DNA of 55,872 nt from a virus, in IMG/VR virus record IMGVR_UViG_3300010158_000084, positions 1-55,872 of that record; one strand, given 5' to 3'. The notes under the pieces are model-generated. The model was not told the DNA's origin and searched no databases. It worked only from the letters and a program-made list of their open reading frames with translations. A program made the translations under genes and the position numbers. This document shows, in pieces, positions 8,428-14,996 of the stretch. The first letter of the stretch is position 1; every line of letters begins with the position of its first letter.

Positions 8428-8641
8428 ATTACGAAAAGATTTTTCAAAATTAGACGAAACTGTTGGAATAGCTCTAAAAAGATTGGCGGTATTATTCGAA
8501 AAGCATAAAGAAATTGCAATTTCAGATTTCTTTAAAGCTCCGTATGCTATATATTCGGAATCCGAAACTTTTTATTTGAAATTTTACACTACACAAAAAG
8601 CAATTACGGTATACAAGATTTATATGGAAGCCAAAAAGTAG
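8351..8641 (+). CDS. Conserved-looking small phage protein (96 aa)
   Basis: A 96-residue protein starting MYTDLEKTIYNEYLKESR. The order of segments, NQPFKLRKDFSKLDE, then a helix ending FEKHKEIAISDFFKAPYAIY, then FYLKFYTTQKAITVYKIYM, is reminiscent of a conserved hypothetical family in T4-like cyanophages; the resemblance is from memory and needs a search. It is placed immediately before the ssDNA-binding gene, whose -35 element begins 2 bases after its stop. It starts 77 bases inside the preceding gene. Function unknown. Confidence 0.65.
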   Translation: MYTDLEKTIYNEYLKESRKSKNQPFKLRKDFSKLDETVGIALKRLAVLFEKHKEIAISDFFKAPYAIYSESETFYLKFYTTQKAITVYKIYMEAKK

Positions 8642-8642
8642 C

Positions 8643-8671
8643 TTGACTTATCTTTTCTTGTATGATAATAT
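8643..8671 (+). promoter_or_regulatory. Sigma-70-like promoter of the ssDNA-binding protein gene
   Basis: TTGACT (8643-8648), 17 bases, TAATAT (8666-8671). Transcription would start near 8678, leaving a leader of about 36 bases, much longer than elsewhere in the window. Confidence 0.65.
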
Positions 8672-8677
8672 GTTAAC

Positions 8678-8713
8678 TCACAAACCAAAAACCAACAAAC
8701 CAAAAACTAAAAT
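8678..8713 (+). promoter_or_regulatory. Guanine-free CA-rich leader, candidate autoregulatory operator of gp32
   Basis: The leader contains only A, C and a few T, with repeated ACCAAAAACCAACAAACC-type units. Without G it cannot form stable hairpins, so it stays single-stranded. T4 gp32 represses its own mRNA by cooperative binding to an unstructured leader next to the start codon. This leader has exactly that property; binding is inferred. Confidence 0.5.
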
Positions 8714-9559
8714 ATGATCACTACATCAATGTTCCAATCTATTAAAGATGCGCTAGCAAAAAGTGAGACTTCCGCTGGAAGTCCTCTGTATAAAGAAATC
8801 CTAAAATTCAAAGAAGGCAATACATATGTATTGAGGCTTCTACCAAATATCAAAGAGCCTAGTAAAACCTTTTATCACTTTTATACTCATGGCTGGAACA
8901 GTTTTTCTACTGGACAGTATGTATCCACACTGAGTCTACAGACCATCGGCCAGCCAGATCCAATTGGTAGGGAACGGTATCGTCTTGCTAAGACTGGTTC
9001 GGAAGAAGAGAAGAAGAAAGTCGAAACTGTGAAATGGCAGGAGCAATGGTATGTAAATGTATATGTTGTGGAGGATCCAGTCAATCCCCAGAACAATGGG
9101 ACAGTTAAAATTTTCCGATATGGGAAAAAACTAGACCAAAAGATTACATCTGCAATCAGTGGAGATGATTCGGATGAATTTGGAGCGAAGGTTTTTGATT
9201 TGTCTTCATCAGGAGTGAACTTCAAACTTAAAGTAGAAAAGAATCAGGGAGGGTTCATTGCCTATGATAGTAGTAGGTTTACGTCACCAATCGATCTGAA
9301 TTTATCTACAGAAAAACAAAAAGAAATTTATGAATCTGTACACGATTTGACTGCGGTGAATCAGATCAAAAATGGAGAGGAATTGATGAAAATGTGGAAT
9401 GTGCATTTTCTATGTACGGCAGAACCTACCAGTCAAACCCAACATACAGCACCATCAGCAGAAGCTAAACCGGCGGCAGTAACAGAGAAATCCAGTTCGG
9501 TTGATGAAAACGAAATCTCAGATGAGATGGTAGCAGAATTGTTGAAAGGGCTAGAATAA
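8714..9559 (+). CDS. 32: Single-stranded DNA-binding protein (T4 gp32-like)
   Basis: A 281-residue protein (T4 gp32: 301). The N-terminal basic segment, MITTSMFQSIKDALAKSE, would give cooperativity. The OB-fold core holds GNTYVLRLLPN, FYHFYTHGWNS, WYVNVYVVEDP and GTVKIFRYGKKL, all matching the gp32 core pattern. The C-terminus is a flexible Ala/Ser/Pro linker ending in an acidic helix (DENEISDEMVAELLKGLE), the usual partner-docking tail. The zinc-binding cysteines of T4 gp32 are absent; the core has no CxxC and only one Cys near the end. Codon use is richer in C and G third positions than in neighbours, as expected for an abundant protein. A terminator follows. Confidence 0.93.
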   Translation: MITTSMFQSIKDALAKSETSAGSPLYKEILKFKEGNTYVLRLLPNIKEPSKTFYHFYTHGWNSFSTGQYVSTLSLQTIGQPDPIGRERYRLAKTGSEEEKKKVETVKWQEQWYVNVYVVEDPVNPQNNGTVKIFRYGKKLDQKITSAISGDDSDEFGAKVFDLSSSGVNFKLKVEKNQGGFIAYDSSRFTSPIDLNLSTEKQKEIYESVHDLTAVNQIKNGEELMKMWNVHFLCTAEPTSQTQHTAPSAEAKPAAVTEKSSSVDENEISDEMVAELLKGLE

Positions 9560-9583
9560 ATTAATTAAATAAGTAATATATAA

Positions 9584-9615
9584 AACCCTGAGTCTAGTAA
9601 ACTCAGGGTTTTTTT
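9584..9615 (+). terminator. Intrinsic terminator after gp32
   Basis: A 10-base-pair stem, AACCCTGAGT (9584-9593) with ACTCAGGGTT (9601-9610), a 7-base loop and a run of T to 9615. Confidence 0.85.
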
Positions 9616-9622
9616 ATAAGTA
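9615..9622 (+). promoter_or_regulatory. Variant late-type promoter core for the 9628 gene
   Basis: TATAAGTA, one mismatch from the T4 late consensus TATAAATA, with exactly 5 bases to the ATG at 9628. It lies just after the gp32 terminator, where a new promoter is needed. An overlapping GTAAATA at 9620-9626 is too close to the start codon to serve. Confidence 0.4.
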
Positions 9623-9627
9623 AATAT

Positions 9628-10080
9628 ATGTCAGAAGAAAACTTTATCTTAGAAAATAGTCAGATAGATCCCAATGAACTGCAAAATATTTTAGTAGGTT
9701 TTTTAGGGCAAACATACGGAGAAGTTGCAAAATATGATAATAATCTAGTTGCGTCTAATCAATATCTTGCTCCTAAAAAACAAGAGTTTCATAGATTAGC
9801 AGAAAAGGTTTTGCAAGAAGCCATTCCACAATCTTTCATAAAGTCAGCAGCGACAAACACAAGACAAAATAGTCTTGCGATACCAAATAATAGTGTACAA
9901 ACACAATTTCCACCGAGGGTAGATTCCGACCAAATGGAATTTAACTTTGATAATAGTATAACAGCTATTACAATAAATAATAAATTAGATGACCTAGAAA
10001 AAAGACTAAAAAGGATGGACACAATCATGCAAAATATGGTATCTTTGTTAGAAAATTATGAAATTAAAAATAAACAATAA
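9628..10080 (+). CDS. Unknown protein with C-terminal coiled coil, upstream of the clamp gene
   Basis: A 150-residue protein starting MSEENFILENSQIDPNELQ. Residues 1-80 are predicted helical; residues 80-105 are Asn/Gln/Ser-rich and look disordered; residues about 110-145 form a heptad-rich helix (KLDDLEKRLKRMDTIMQNMVSLL), a likely short coiled coil. No family is recognised. It overlaps the clamp gene by 23 bases, so the two are translationally linked. The coiled coil suggests an oligomer. Confidence 0.65.
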   Translation: MSEENFILENSQIDPNELQNILVGFLGQTYGEVAKYDNNLVASNQYLAPKKQEFHRLAEKVLQEAIPQSFIKSAATNTRQNSLAIPNNSVQTQFPPRVDSDQMEFNFDNSITAITINNKLDDLEKRLKRMDTIMQNMVSLLENYEIKNKQ

Positions 10081-10798
10081 ATCAGAATTTATTCAAAAGT
10101 TCTTAATTCCCATATCGAGGATTAATGATTTATGTACACTTAAAATTGATAGCAATTCTATTTCAACTTTAAGCAGAACACCAGATAGTAATTTTGTATT
10201 ATATTCTTTATATAAAGATGTAGAAATTATCGATTATACAGCAGAAAGAAGTATTAGCTTTGCAGATATTAAAAAATTTATTAAAGCTTTTGAATGTACG
10301 GAAGGTGATGTGGTGGAACTGATATTAAACGAGAATAATATAGAATATAAATCGTCCAATATTAAATTTAAATTTCACCTTATTAATGATAATATTATTA
10401 AGACACCAAATTTTAATTTAGATAAAATCGAAGCATTAGTTTATGATGTAGAATCTACGATACCAATTAGTGTAATATTGTCTTTAATTAAAAGTAGCAC
10501 ATTTATTACAGATAGTAATAAAATATATATTAAATCTAATGGAACCTCATTAGTAGGAGAATTATCTGATAAAACTAAAGATAATATAGATAGTTTTACA
10601 ACTAAATTATCGGATATATATGTTGGTCCTAACATAGAAACTCCGGTAGTATTAAATTTTGATATTTTTAGAATTATTTCAGCATTAAAGATGCAGGAGA
10701 TTAACATAAGATTGAATACTCAAAGAGGGTTTGTTGCTTTTGACTTATCTGAAGATAAATATAAAATAAAATATATAGCAACAGCTATGGTATCATAA
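10058..10798 (+). CDS. 45: DNA polymerase sliding clamp (T4 gp45-like)
   Basis: A 246-residue protein (T4 gp45: 228) with the two-domain PCNA-like pattern: each half has a beta-alpha-beta-beta-beta arrangement, for example INDLCTLKIDSNSISTLSR and ISFADIKKFIKAF in the first half, and TIPISVILSLIKSSTFIT with FDIFRIISALKMQ in the second. The C-terminus GFVAFDLSEDKYKIKYIATA matches the end of gp45-type clamps. It would tether the polymerase and, as in T4, could activate late promoters of the kind seen here. The start lies inside the upstream gene; the next gene begins one base after its stop. Confidence 0.85.
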   Translation: MKLKINNKSEFIQKFLIPISRINDLCTLKIDSNSISTLSRTPDSNFVLYSLYKDVEIIDYTAERSISFADIKKFIKAFECTEGDVVELILNENNIEYKSSNIKFKFHLINDNIIKTPNFNLDKIEALVYDVESTIPISVILSLIKSSTFITDSNKIYIKSNGTSLVGELSDKTKDNIDSFTTKLSDIYVGPNIETPVVLNFDIFRIISALKMQEINIRLNTQRGFVAFDLSEDKYKIKYIATAMVS

Positions 10799-10799
10799 T

Positions 10800-11162
10800 A
10801 TGATCTTAAACAAAAGACAGCAGAATAAAATTAGAACCCCCGGATACTTTATTAAAAGACTTCGGGATTGTAAATTTGGTGTCTTGAGAGTTTTCCAACA
10901 ATATGGAATTCATGATCATAGACGATGGACTATATTAATAGATCCGGGTGGTAGTTCTATATTTGTAACATGTTATAATAATAGAAGTTTTAATGGAGAG
11001 ATAATGTTTGAATTTAATGATGGGGGTAATTATTTTCCTAAAAACTTTTCTATAAGTACAGAATCGATAGAGGTAATCGTTCAATTATTAATAGATAAAG
11101 GAATACCTACATTAGAAAATAATAATAATTTTTATAAAAATAAACCAAATGACGCAAGATAA
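10800..11162 (+). CDS. Conserved-looking small protein (120 aa) downstream of the clamp
   Basis: A 120-residue protein starting MILNKRQQNKIRTPGYFIKRLRDC. A basic N-terminal helix is followed by YGIHDHRRWTILIDPGG and SSIFVTCYNN, then GEIMFEFNDGG, a compact beta-rich domain. The sequence has the look of a widely conserved T4-like phage hypothetical protein, especially RTPGYFIKRLRD and WTILIDPGG, but I cannot name a function. It starts one base after the clamp gene and overlaps the next gene by 14 bases, so it is part of the clamp operon and may act with the replication or late-transcription machinery. Confidence 0.7.
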   Translation: MILNKRQQNKIRTPGYFIKRLRDCKFGVLRVFQQYGIHDHRRWTILIDPGGSSIFVTCYNNRSFNGEIMFEFNDGGNYFPKNFSISTESIEVIVQLLIDKGIPTLENNNNFYKNKPNDAR

Positions 11163-11514
11163 CGAAGAATCCCCATTAATTCCAAAAAAGAAAAAAGCAA
11201 TTTCTAAAAAAATTATTTCAAAGAAAGATGTAAAACCTAAAGTATCTTCTATATCCACAGAACAAATTCGAAAATTGTTGAGAGAAGCATTACAAAAGAA
11301 TATAGAAGATAAATATTCTAGGAGCGAATTAGAAATGGATGCATTGATAGCTACTATGGAAGAATTTCTCCGATCTTTTATAGTCATAGGATATAATATG
11401 AACAACGAACCATTAGTAATAACAAATGCCAAAACCCAACTAGATGCTGATGCACTATATACATCATTATCTAGATTATTTTTTTCTATGAATGGGGGAG
11501 GATCGTCCTTATGA
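11149..11514 (+). CDS. Lys-rich N-terminus small protein, candidate transcription or replication accessory factor
   Basis: A 121-residue protein. Residues 1-40 are strongly basic (PKKKKAISKKIISKKD) and likely disordered. Residues 35-115 are helical and include EMDALIATMEEFLRSFIVIGY and LDADALYTSLSRLFFSMNGGG. It overlaps both neighbours, the next by the ATGA stop-start. Small proteins beside the clamp in T4-like genomes include the late coactivator gp33, of similar size, which binds clamp and RNA polymerase. Size and position allow that role here, but sequence similarity is not evident, so it is only a hypothesis. Confidence 0.6.
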   Translation: MTQDNEESPLIPKKKKAISKKIISKKDVKPKVSSISTEQIRKLLREALQKNIEDKYSRSELEMDALIATMEEFLRSFIVIGYNMNNEPLVITNAKTQLDADALYTSLSRLFFSMNGGGSSL

Positions 11515-11774
11515 AAGATGATACTCATCCAATAGTAGGTCATTCGTATGCAATTAATACGGGGATGTATGTAGGAGAGATGTTTGTATTTATAGAAGAA
11601 ACCGAAGAATTCTGTTTCATATCAATACCTAAAAATATAAACCGGAAAGTACCAAAAGATAAATTTTATTACGGTATGGATAATAAAATTGTAGAACATG
11701 CTAGTAAAATAACATCTAAAGTATTCAATCTATTAAAGAAACAGTATACATTTAACATAGAAAATACTAAATAA
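11511..11774 (+). CDS. Small unknown protein (87 aa)
   Basis: An 87-residue protein starting MKDDTHPIVGHSYAINTGMY. It reads like a small beta-rich domain (VGHSYAINTGMYVGEMFVFIEE and FCFISIPKNINRKVPKDKF) followed by a helix. A short SH3/Sm-like barrel is possible. It is linked to the upstream gene by an ATGA overlap. The GGAGG 13 bases before its start is part of the upstream Gly-rich codons and is too distant to be a convincing ribosome-binding site. Its stop codon lies inside the late promoter core of the next gene. No function assigned. Confidence 0.6.
   Translation: MKDDTHPIVGHSYAINTGMYVGEMFVFIEETEEFCFISIPKNINRKVPKDKFYYGMDNKIVEHASKITSKVFNLLKKQYTFNIENTK
11767..11773 (+). promoter_or_regulatory. 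Late-type promoter core for the 11779 gene
   Basis: CTAAATA, overlapping the upstream stop codon, with 5 bases to the ATG at 11779. Confidence 0.5.
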
Positions 11775-11778
11775 TAAT

Positions 11779-11982
11779 ATGGAAATCGTAAGACCGATAC
11801 AGATTACTTCACCAATAAGCGGAGAACCAATTCAACCTAAGATTGTAGAACGTCTATATGGAGATAAGATATATGTAGAAGCGCACTGGATAGATTCTAA
11901 GTCAGGAGCATTCATAAGAAAAGGTATGGTCAAAGTTTTAGATGCAGTAACTAAAGAAGATATCACAAATCAGTGTAGATAA
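11779..11982 (+). CDS. Small unknown protein (67 aa), probably late
   Basis: A 67-residue protein, MEIVRPIQITSPISGEPIQP onward, with two segments of short beta strands (PKIVERLYGDKIYVEAHWID and IRKGMVKVLDA). No family is recognised. It may be a small virion or assembly protein because a late-type promoter core precedes it, although neighbours on both sides are replication genes. The primase promoter begins 4 bases after its stop. Confidence 0.6.
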   Translation: MEIVRPIQITSPISGEPIQPKIVERLYGDKIYVEAHWIDSKSGAFIRKGMVKVLDAVTKEDITNQCR

Positions 11983-11985
11983 GTG

Positions 11986-12014
11986 TTGTATTTTGGAAGT
12001 TATATTGGTATACT
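11986..12014 (+). promoter_or_regulatory. Sigma-70-like promoter of the primase gene, leaderless geometry
   Basis: TTGTAT (11986-11991), 17 bases, TATACT (12009-12014), then 6 bases to a GTG at 12021. This spacing selects the GTG rather than the TTG at 12018 as start. Confidence 0.65.
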
Positions 12015-12020
12015 GGATTG

Positions 12021-13010
12021 GTGAAAGTTATACCCGAAGATTATGTAGTATTGAAATTTTTCCAATATGTAGGAGCACCGGAAAAAAATAAATATAACAA
12101 CACATATCAAGGTTCATGCCCGATGTGTAGGGAAGGATCTAGCTGGCTTAAAAAACGAAGGTTCTACTATATCCCCAAGATAAGTAGAACATTTTGCCAT
12201 AATTGTGGATATAGTAAATCTGCTATGTCATGGATCATGGAAATAACTGGATTTTCCATAGCGGAGATTATACACGAATTAGACGACTCTTCGATTGAAT
12301 TAAAATTTGAAGAGGAAAGTCGAGTGAATATACAATCGGAGACTTTACCGAAAGATTGTATAAATCTGATGGATGATACTCAAGTAAATTTCTACAAAAA
12401 TCACAAGGTAGTACAGAAGGCATTAACATTTATAGATAAAAGATTATTAAAAATATCCATAAATAGACCACCGTCATATTACATATCTTTGACAGATAAA
12501 GTTCATAAAAATCGATTAGTAATTCCTTTTTATGATCTTAATAATAAGATAGTATATTATCAATCTAGAACAATATTAGAAACAGATGAAATATACAGAC
12601 CTAGATATTTATCCAAACTAGGAAGCGAAAAAACAATTTTTAATATTGACAGAATTAATACTAATAATGATGTAATCTTTATATTTGAGGGTCCATTAAA
12701 TTCTACATTCGTAGAAAATGGAGTAGCAATAGGAGGGATTCAAGAAAATTCCTATCAATTATTTACTCCAAAACAAAAGGAACAAATAAATAAATATCCA
12801 TTTCATCGGAGAATCTGGGTATTAGATTCTCAATGGAAAGATAAAGCTGCGTTCAATAAAACTAAAAAATTAATGGAATTAAAAGAAAATATATTTCTTT
12901 GGCCGAAAGAATTAGGCAAGAAATATAAAGATTTTAATGACATTGCAATGTCATTAAAAATTAATCAAATTACTCCAGAGTTTATACTAAAGTATGCCAG
13001 TAAAGGTTAG
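12021..13010 (+). CDS. 61: DNA primase with zinc finger and Toprim-like domain (T4 gp61-like)
   Basis: A 329-residue primase. The N-terminal zinc finger uses C33, C36, C59 and C62 (CPMC and CHNC), spaced as in bacterial and phage primases. A Toprim-like core follows: a conserved strand RLVIPFYDLNNKIVYYQSR, then IFIFEGPLNSTF near residue 224 with the catalytic Glu, and RRIWVLDSQWKDKAA near 270 supplying the Asp pair position (DSQ where many have DxD). It ends with LGKKYKDFNDIAMS, a common primase C-terminal motif. It would lay RNA primers for the lagging strand with a gp41-type helicase not present here. It converges on a minus-strand gene 7 bases away with no terminator between. Confidence 0.85.
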   Translation: MKVIPEDYVVLKFFQYVGAPEKNKYNNTYQGSCPMCREGSSWLKKRRFYYIPKISRTFCHNCGYSKSAMSWIMEITGFSIAEIIHELDDSSIELKFEEESRVNIQSETLPKDCINLMDDTQVNFYKNHKVVQKALTFIDKRLLKISINRPPSYYISLTDKVHKNRLVIPFYDLNNKIVYYQSRTILETDEIYRPRYLSKLGSEKTIFNIDRINTNNDVIFIFEGPLNSTFVENGVAIGGIQENSYQLFTPKQKEQINKYPFHRRIWVLDSQWKDKAAFNKTKKLMELKENIFLWPKELGKKYKDFNDIAMSLKINQITPEFILKYASKG

Positions 13011-13017
13011 TGATATA

Positions 13018-13446
13018 CTATACTCCTTTGTATTTAGCGTCCGAAGCACTAGCTAAATATCCTTTCAACATCTCGTTTAACGAGGTTACTTCCATAGATA
13101 CACGAGCGATTTTCTTAGTTTCGGCAACTCTTATTTTGTCGAACAAAGAATCAGGAACGCAATTTTTTAACTTGGATTGCATAGATTCGGGACCAGTTCC
13201 ATTCAAAGAATCTGAAAATTGTTCTAGGCTGTGAATCCAGTTTTGTAGAGAAGATACCATCTGTTGTTGCATCTTAGACGTTGCTGCCATATGATCGGCG
13301 GCAGCACCCCCATCCACATCAAAATCTTGTGGATTAGTGCCTTTATCCAAACTTTGCTCCATAGCTTCAGAATCTGTAAGTTCTGCTGGTAATTCAGGTT
13401 GTTCGCGAAGAACATGCACAAATGCTTTTTCGAAAATATTGCTCAT
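13018..13446 (-). CDS. Late protein of unknown function (142 aa)
   Basis: A 142-residue minus-strand protein starting MSNIFEKAFVHVLREQPELP. The acidic, Gly/Ala-rich segment (residues 20-52) is followed by a Gln/Met-rich helix (MAATSKMQQQMVSSLQNWIHSL) and a helical C-terminus. The N-terminal pattern, M-S-x-x-F-E-K-x-F plus acid, resembles that of the minus-strand protein at 30711 (MSKSLFEKLFEEVM), suggesting a shared virion-incorporation or scaffold signal. Late-type promoter core 5 bases upstream. Codons are richer in G and C than neighbours, hinting at high expression. No family assigned. Confidence 0.65.
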   Translation of the reverse strand: MSNIFEKAFVHVLREQPELPAELTDSEAMEQSLDKGTNPQDFDVDGGAAADHMAATSKMQQQMVSSLQNWIHSLEQFSDSLNGTGPESMQSKLKNCVPDSLFDKIRVAETKKIARVSMEVTSLNEMLKGYLASASDAKYKGV

Positions 13447-13451
13447 GTGAT

Positions 13452-13458
13452 TATTTAG
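13452..13458 (-). promoter_or_regulatory. Late-type promoter core for the 13446 minus-strand gene
   Basis: Minus strand CTAAATA, 5 bases before the ATG at 13446. It is back to back with the + strand core at 13468. Confidence 0.6.
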
Positions 13459-13467
13459 TCGAGAATA

Positions 13468-13474
13468 GTAAATA
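13468..13474 (+). promoter_or_regulatory. Late-type promoter core for the 13481 gene
   Basis: GTAAATA, 6 bases before a GTG start at 13481; the spacing supports that GTG. Confidence 0.55.
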
Positions 13475-13480
13475 ATTATA

Positions 13481-13843
13481 GTGAAACCAAAAAATTTAAG
13501 AGAAGATGTGATGGCAAATTCGGAACGTCAGGTAGCTGGTATTGGACCGGGTGCAACTGATCAACCATTTTATCAAATGGCAATACCTAAACCCGATGAT
13601 GCTCATATAAAAGATGGAAGTATAAATTATCCATTTGAGATTAATCGATTCAAAGATCAGATATTTGATATATTCGAGAAGTTGGTCTTATTAAGACAGC
13701 AATTCGAACATTCACTTAATAATCCTTCGGTGACAGAATCTCAAAAATTAGGATTAAATAAATCAATTAAACGGTTAGATATATTAAATCGAAAATTAAT
13801 ACAAATACCCGATTTTTTAATTATTTTTAGTGTTGATATATAA
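13481..13843 (+). CDS. Unknown late protein (120 aa), GTG start
   Basis: A 120-residue protein starting (GTG) MKPKNLREDVMANSERQVAG. Residues 1-45 are probably extended, including GIGPGATDQPFYQMAIPKP. Residues 55-110 form helices with a repeated hydrophobic pattern (INRFKDQIFDIFEKLVLLRQQFEH). No family is recognised. The internal ATG at codon 11 is a possible alternative start, but the late promoter gap of 6 bases favours the GTG. Divergent from the 13446 gene over a 34-base region. Confidence 0.55.
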   Translation: MKPKNLREDVMANSERQVAGIGPGATDQPFYQMAIPKPDDAHIKDGSINYPFEINRFKDQIFDIFEKLVLLRQQFEHSLNNPSVTESQKLGLNKSIKRLDILNRKLIQIPDFLIIFSVDI

Positions 13844-13860
13844 TAATTATGTGATATAAT
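13832..13860 (+). promoter_or_regulatory. Sigma-70-like promoter of the 13867 gene, leaderless geometry
   Basis: TTGATA (13832-13837), 17 bases, consensus TATAAT (13855-13860), then 6 bases to the ATG at 13867. Confidence 0.75.
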
Positions 13861-13866
13861 ATTGAT

Positions 13867-14289
13867 ATGTGGTTCGAACTTCTAAAGCCATTAGTAATAC
13901 TAATAACGACAAGTATATTGACGGCTATCACTTTTGGTGATAGCACCTTTAATATAATTAAATTATTTGTATTAGCATCGGTTGTACAATTTATTGTTTA
14001 TAATGCATATAAACAATTTTTAATTTTATATGCAGAAAAAATTAAAAACGAAAGAATAAAGGAATTCTCGAAACAAGGCATGGACATAACCTGCCCATGC
14101 TATCTAGAGAAAAAGATGTTTATACCTATCGAATTGAATGGTATAAATTCATTTAATTGTATAGAATGTAAGAAAGATTGCACAGTACAATTAATTGCTA
14201 AAACATATAATAAAACGGAAGTAATAGATCTAGAAGAAGCTGATGCTGCTTTGACTGAAGTATATAAGCAGATACAAAATACTCCGTAA
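13867..14289 (+). CDS. Small membrane protein with cysteine zinc-ribbon-like domain
   Basis: A 140-residue protein. Two hydrophobic helices (about residues 5-24 and 28-48) form a likely membrane hairpin. They are followed by a charged helix and a C-terminal domain with CPC near residue 76 and CIECKKDC near 98, a zinc-ribbon-like arrangement. An acidic tail ends the protein. It could be an inner-membrane-anchored phage factor such as a host take-over protein. The strong sigma-70-like promoter suggests early expression. It leads a three-gene unit ending at 14988. No specific family is recognised. Confidence 0.65.
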   Translation: MWFELLKPLVILITTSILTAITFGDSTFNIIKLFVLASVVQFIVYNAYKQFLILYAEKIKNERIKEFSKQGMDITCPCYLEKKMFIPIELNGINSFNCIECKKDCTVQLIAKTYNKTEVIDLEEADAALTEVYKQIQNTP

Positions 14290-14290
14290 T

Positions 14291-14689
14291 ATGCTAAATT
14301 TTGAATCTAGAGAACTGAATAATGCATCGGAAGTTAATTCTTCCATCACTTATAATAAACCAATTTCTATAAATTTAGAATCTCTAAAGGACGATATCAG
14401 AAATTTGATCTTATCAAAAGATAAAAGCTTAATTAGAGCATATGATTATGGTTCGATGTCCAATATTAGAAATAATTCTGGAAATGATTCATTAAAATCG
14501 ATTATCAATGTAATTAGAGATTACATGTCGCAAAAATATAAAGAAGATAATACTAAAAATTTGACTCTTAGAAAGAATTTAGATATTATAATTCTGGTAT
14601 TAGAAAGTTTATCCATTAATGACATAGATTGCACTTCTCCCGAAATCAGTGCATTGTTATTAGGATTTCTTGGTAAAAATTTCATATGA
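14291..14689 (+). CDS. Unknown protein (132 aa)
   Basis: A 132-residue mostly helical protein starting MLNFESRELNNASEVNSSIT. Residues 1-30 are Asn/Ser-rich and probably disordered. The rest is a helical bundle pattern with SLKDDIRNLILSKDKSLIRAYDYG and LTLRKNLDIIILVLESLSI. No family is recognised. It follows the membrane protein gene by one base and shares an ATGA overlap with the next gene, so all three are translated as one unit. Confidence 0.6.
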   Translation: MLNFESRELNNASEVNSSITYNKPISINLESLKDDIRNLILSKDKSLIRAYDYGSMSNIRNNSGNDSLKSIINVIRDYMSQKYKEDNTKNLTLRKNLDIIILVLESLSINDIDCTSPEISALLLGFLGKNFI

Positions 14690-14988
14690 TAAATAAGATT
14701 TCGGTGACAACAAAATCAAATAAAAAATTTATAATGTCTCTTGAAAACTATACTAGATGGTTGTGTCTAGTAGAAGCTATAGAATTTATAAATCAAAAAG
14801 CTAATGATTCAAAATTAGATTTAGACAAAACAGATTCTTGGATTAAGCCATTAGCTATACAAAAATATATAAAACAAAGATATCCAAGTTTATATCACGA
14901 TTTTAAAATTGAAGAACATTTTGACTTTGATGTAGACAATTTTATGGCAGAAAGATCTAATTATAAATTAAATCAGGCTAATAAATAA
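14686..14988 (+). CDS. Unknown protein (100 aa)
   Basis: A 100-residue protein starting MINKISVTTKSNKKFIMSLENY. Two short strands are followed by helices containing WLCLVEAIEFINQKA and WIKPLAIQKYIKQRYPSLYHDF. The helix pair around KPLAIQKYIKQRYP could be a small nucleic-acid- or protein-binding module, but there is no firm family match. It closes the 13867 operon and converges on the minus-strand propeller gene 8 bases away, without a hairpin between. Confidence 0.6.
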   Translation: MINKISVTTKSNKKFIMSLENYTRWLCLVEAIEFINQKANDSKLDLDKTDSWIKPLAIQKYIKQRYPSLYHDFKIEEHFDFDVDNFMAERSNYKLNQANK

Positions 14989-14996
14989 TTTCTGTA

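Noticed and set aside
11494-11510. GGAGG-like Shine-Dalgarno before the 11511 start
   Set aside because: It encodes Gly-Gly-Gly-Ser of the upstream protein, lies farther from the ATG than usual, and no other start in the window has such a site.
11112-11543. A 143-codon minus-strand open frame opposite the genes at 10800-11774
   Set aside because: Three overlapping plus-strand genes with tight stop-start links explain the region. The antisense product is hydrophobic low-complexity with no promoter core.
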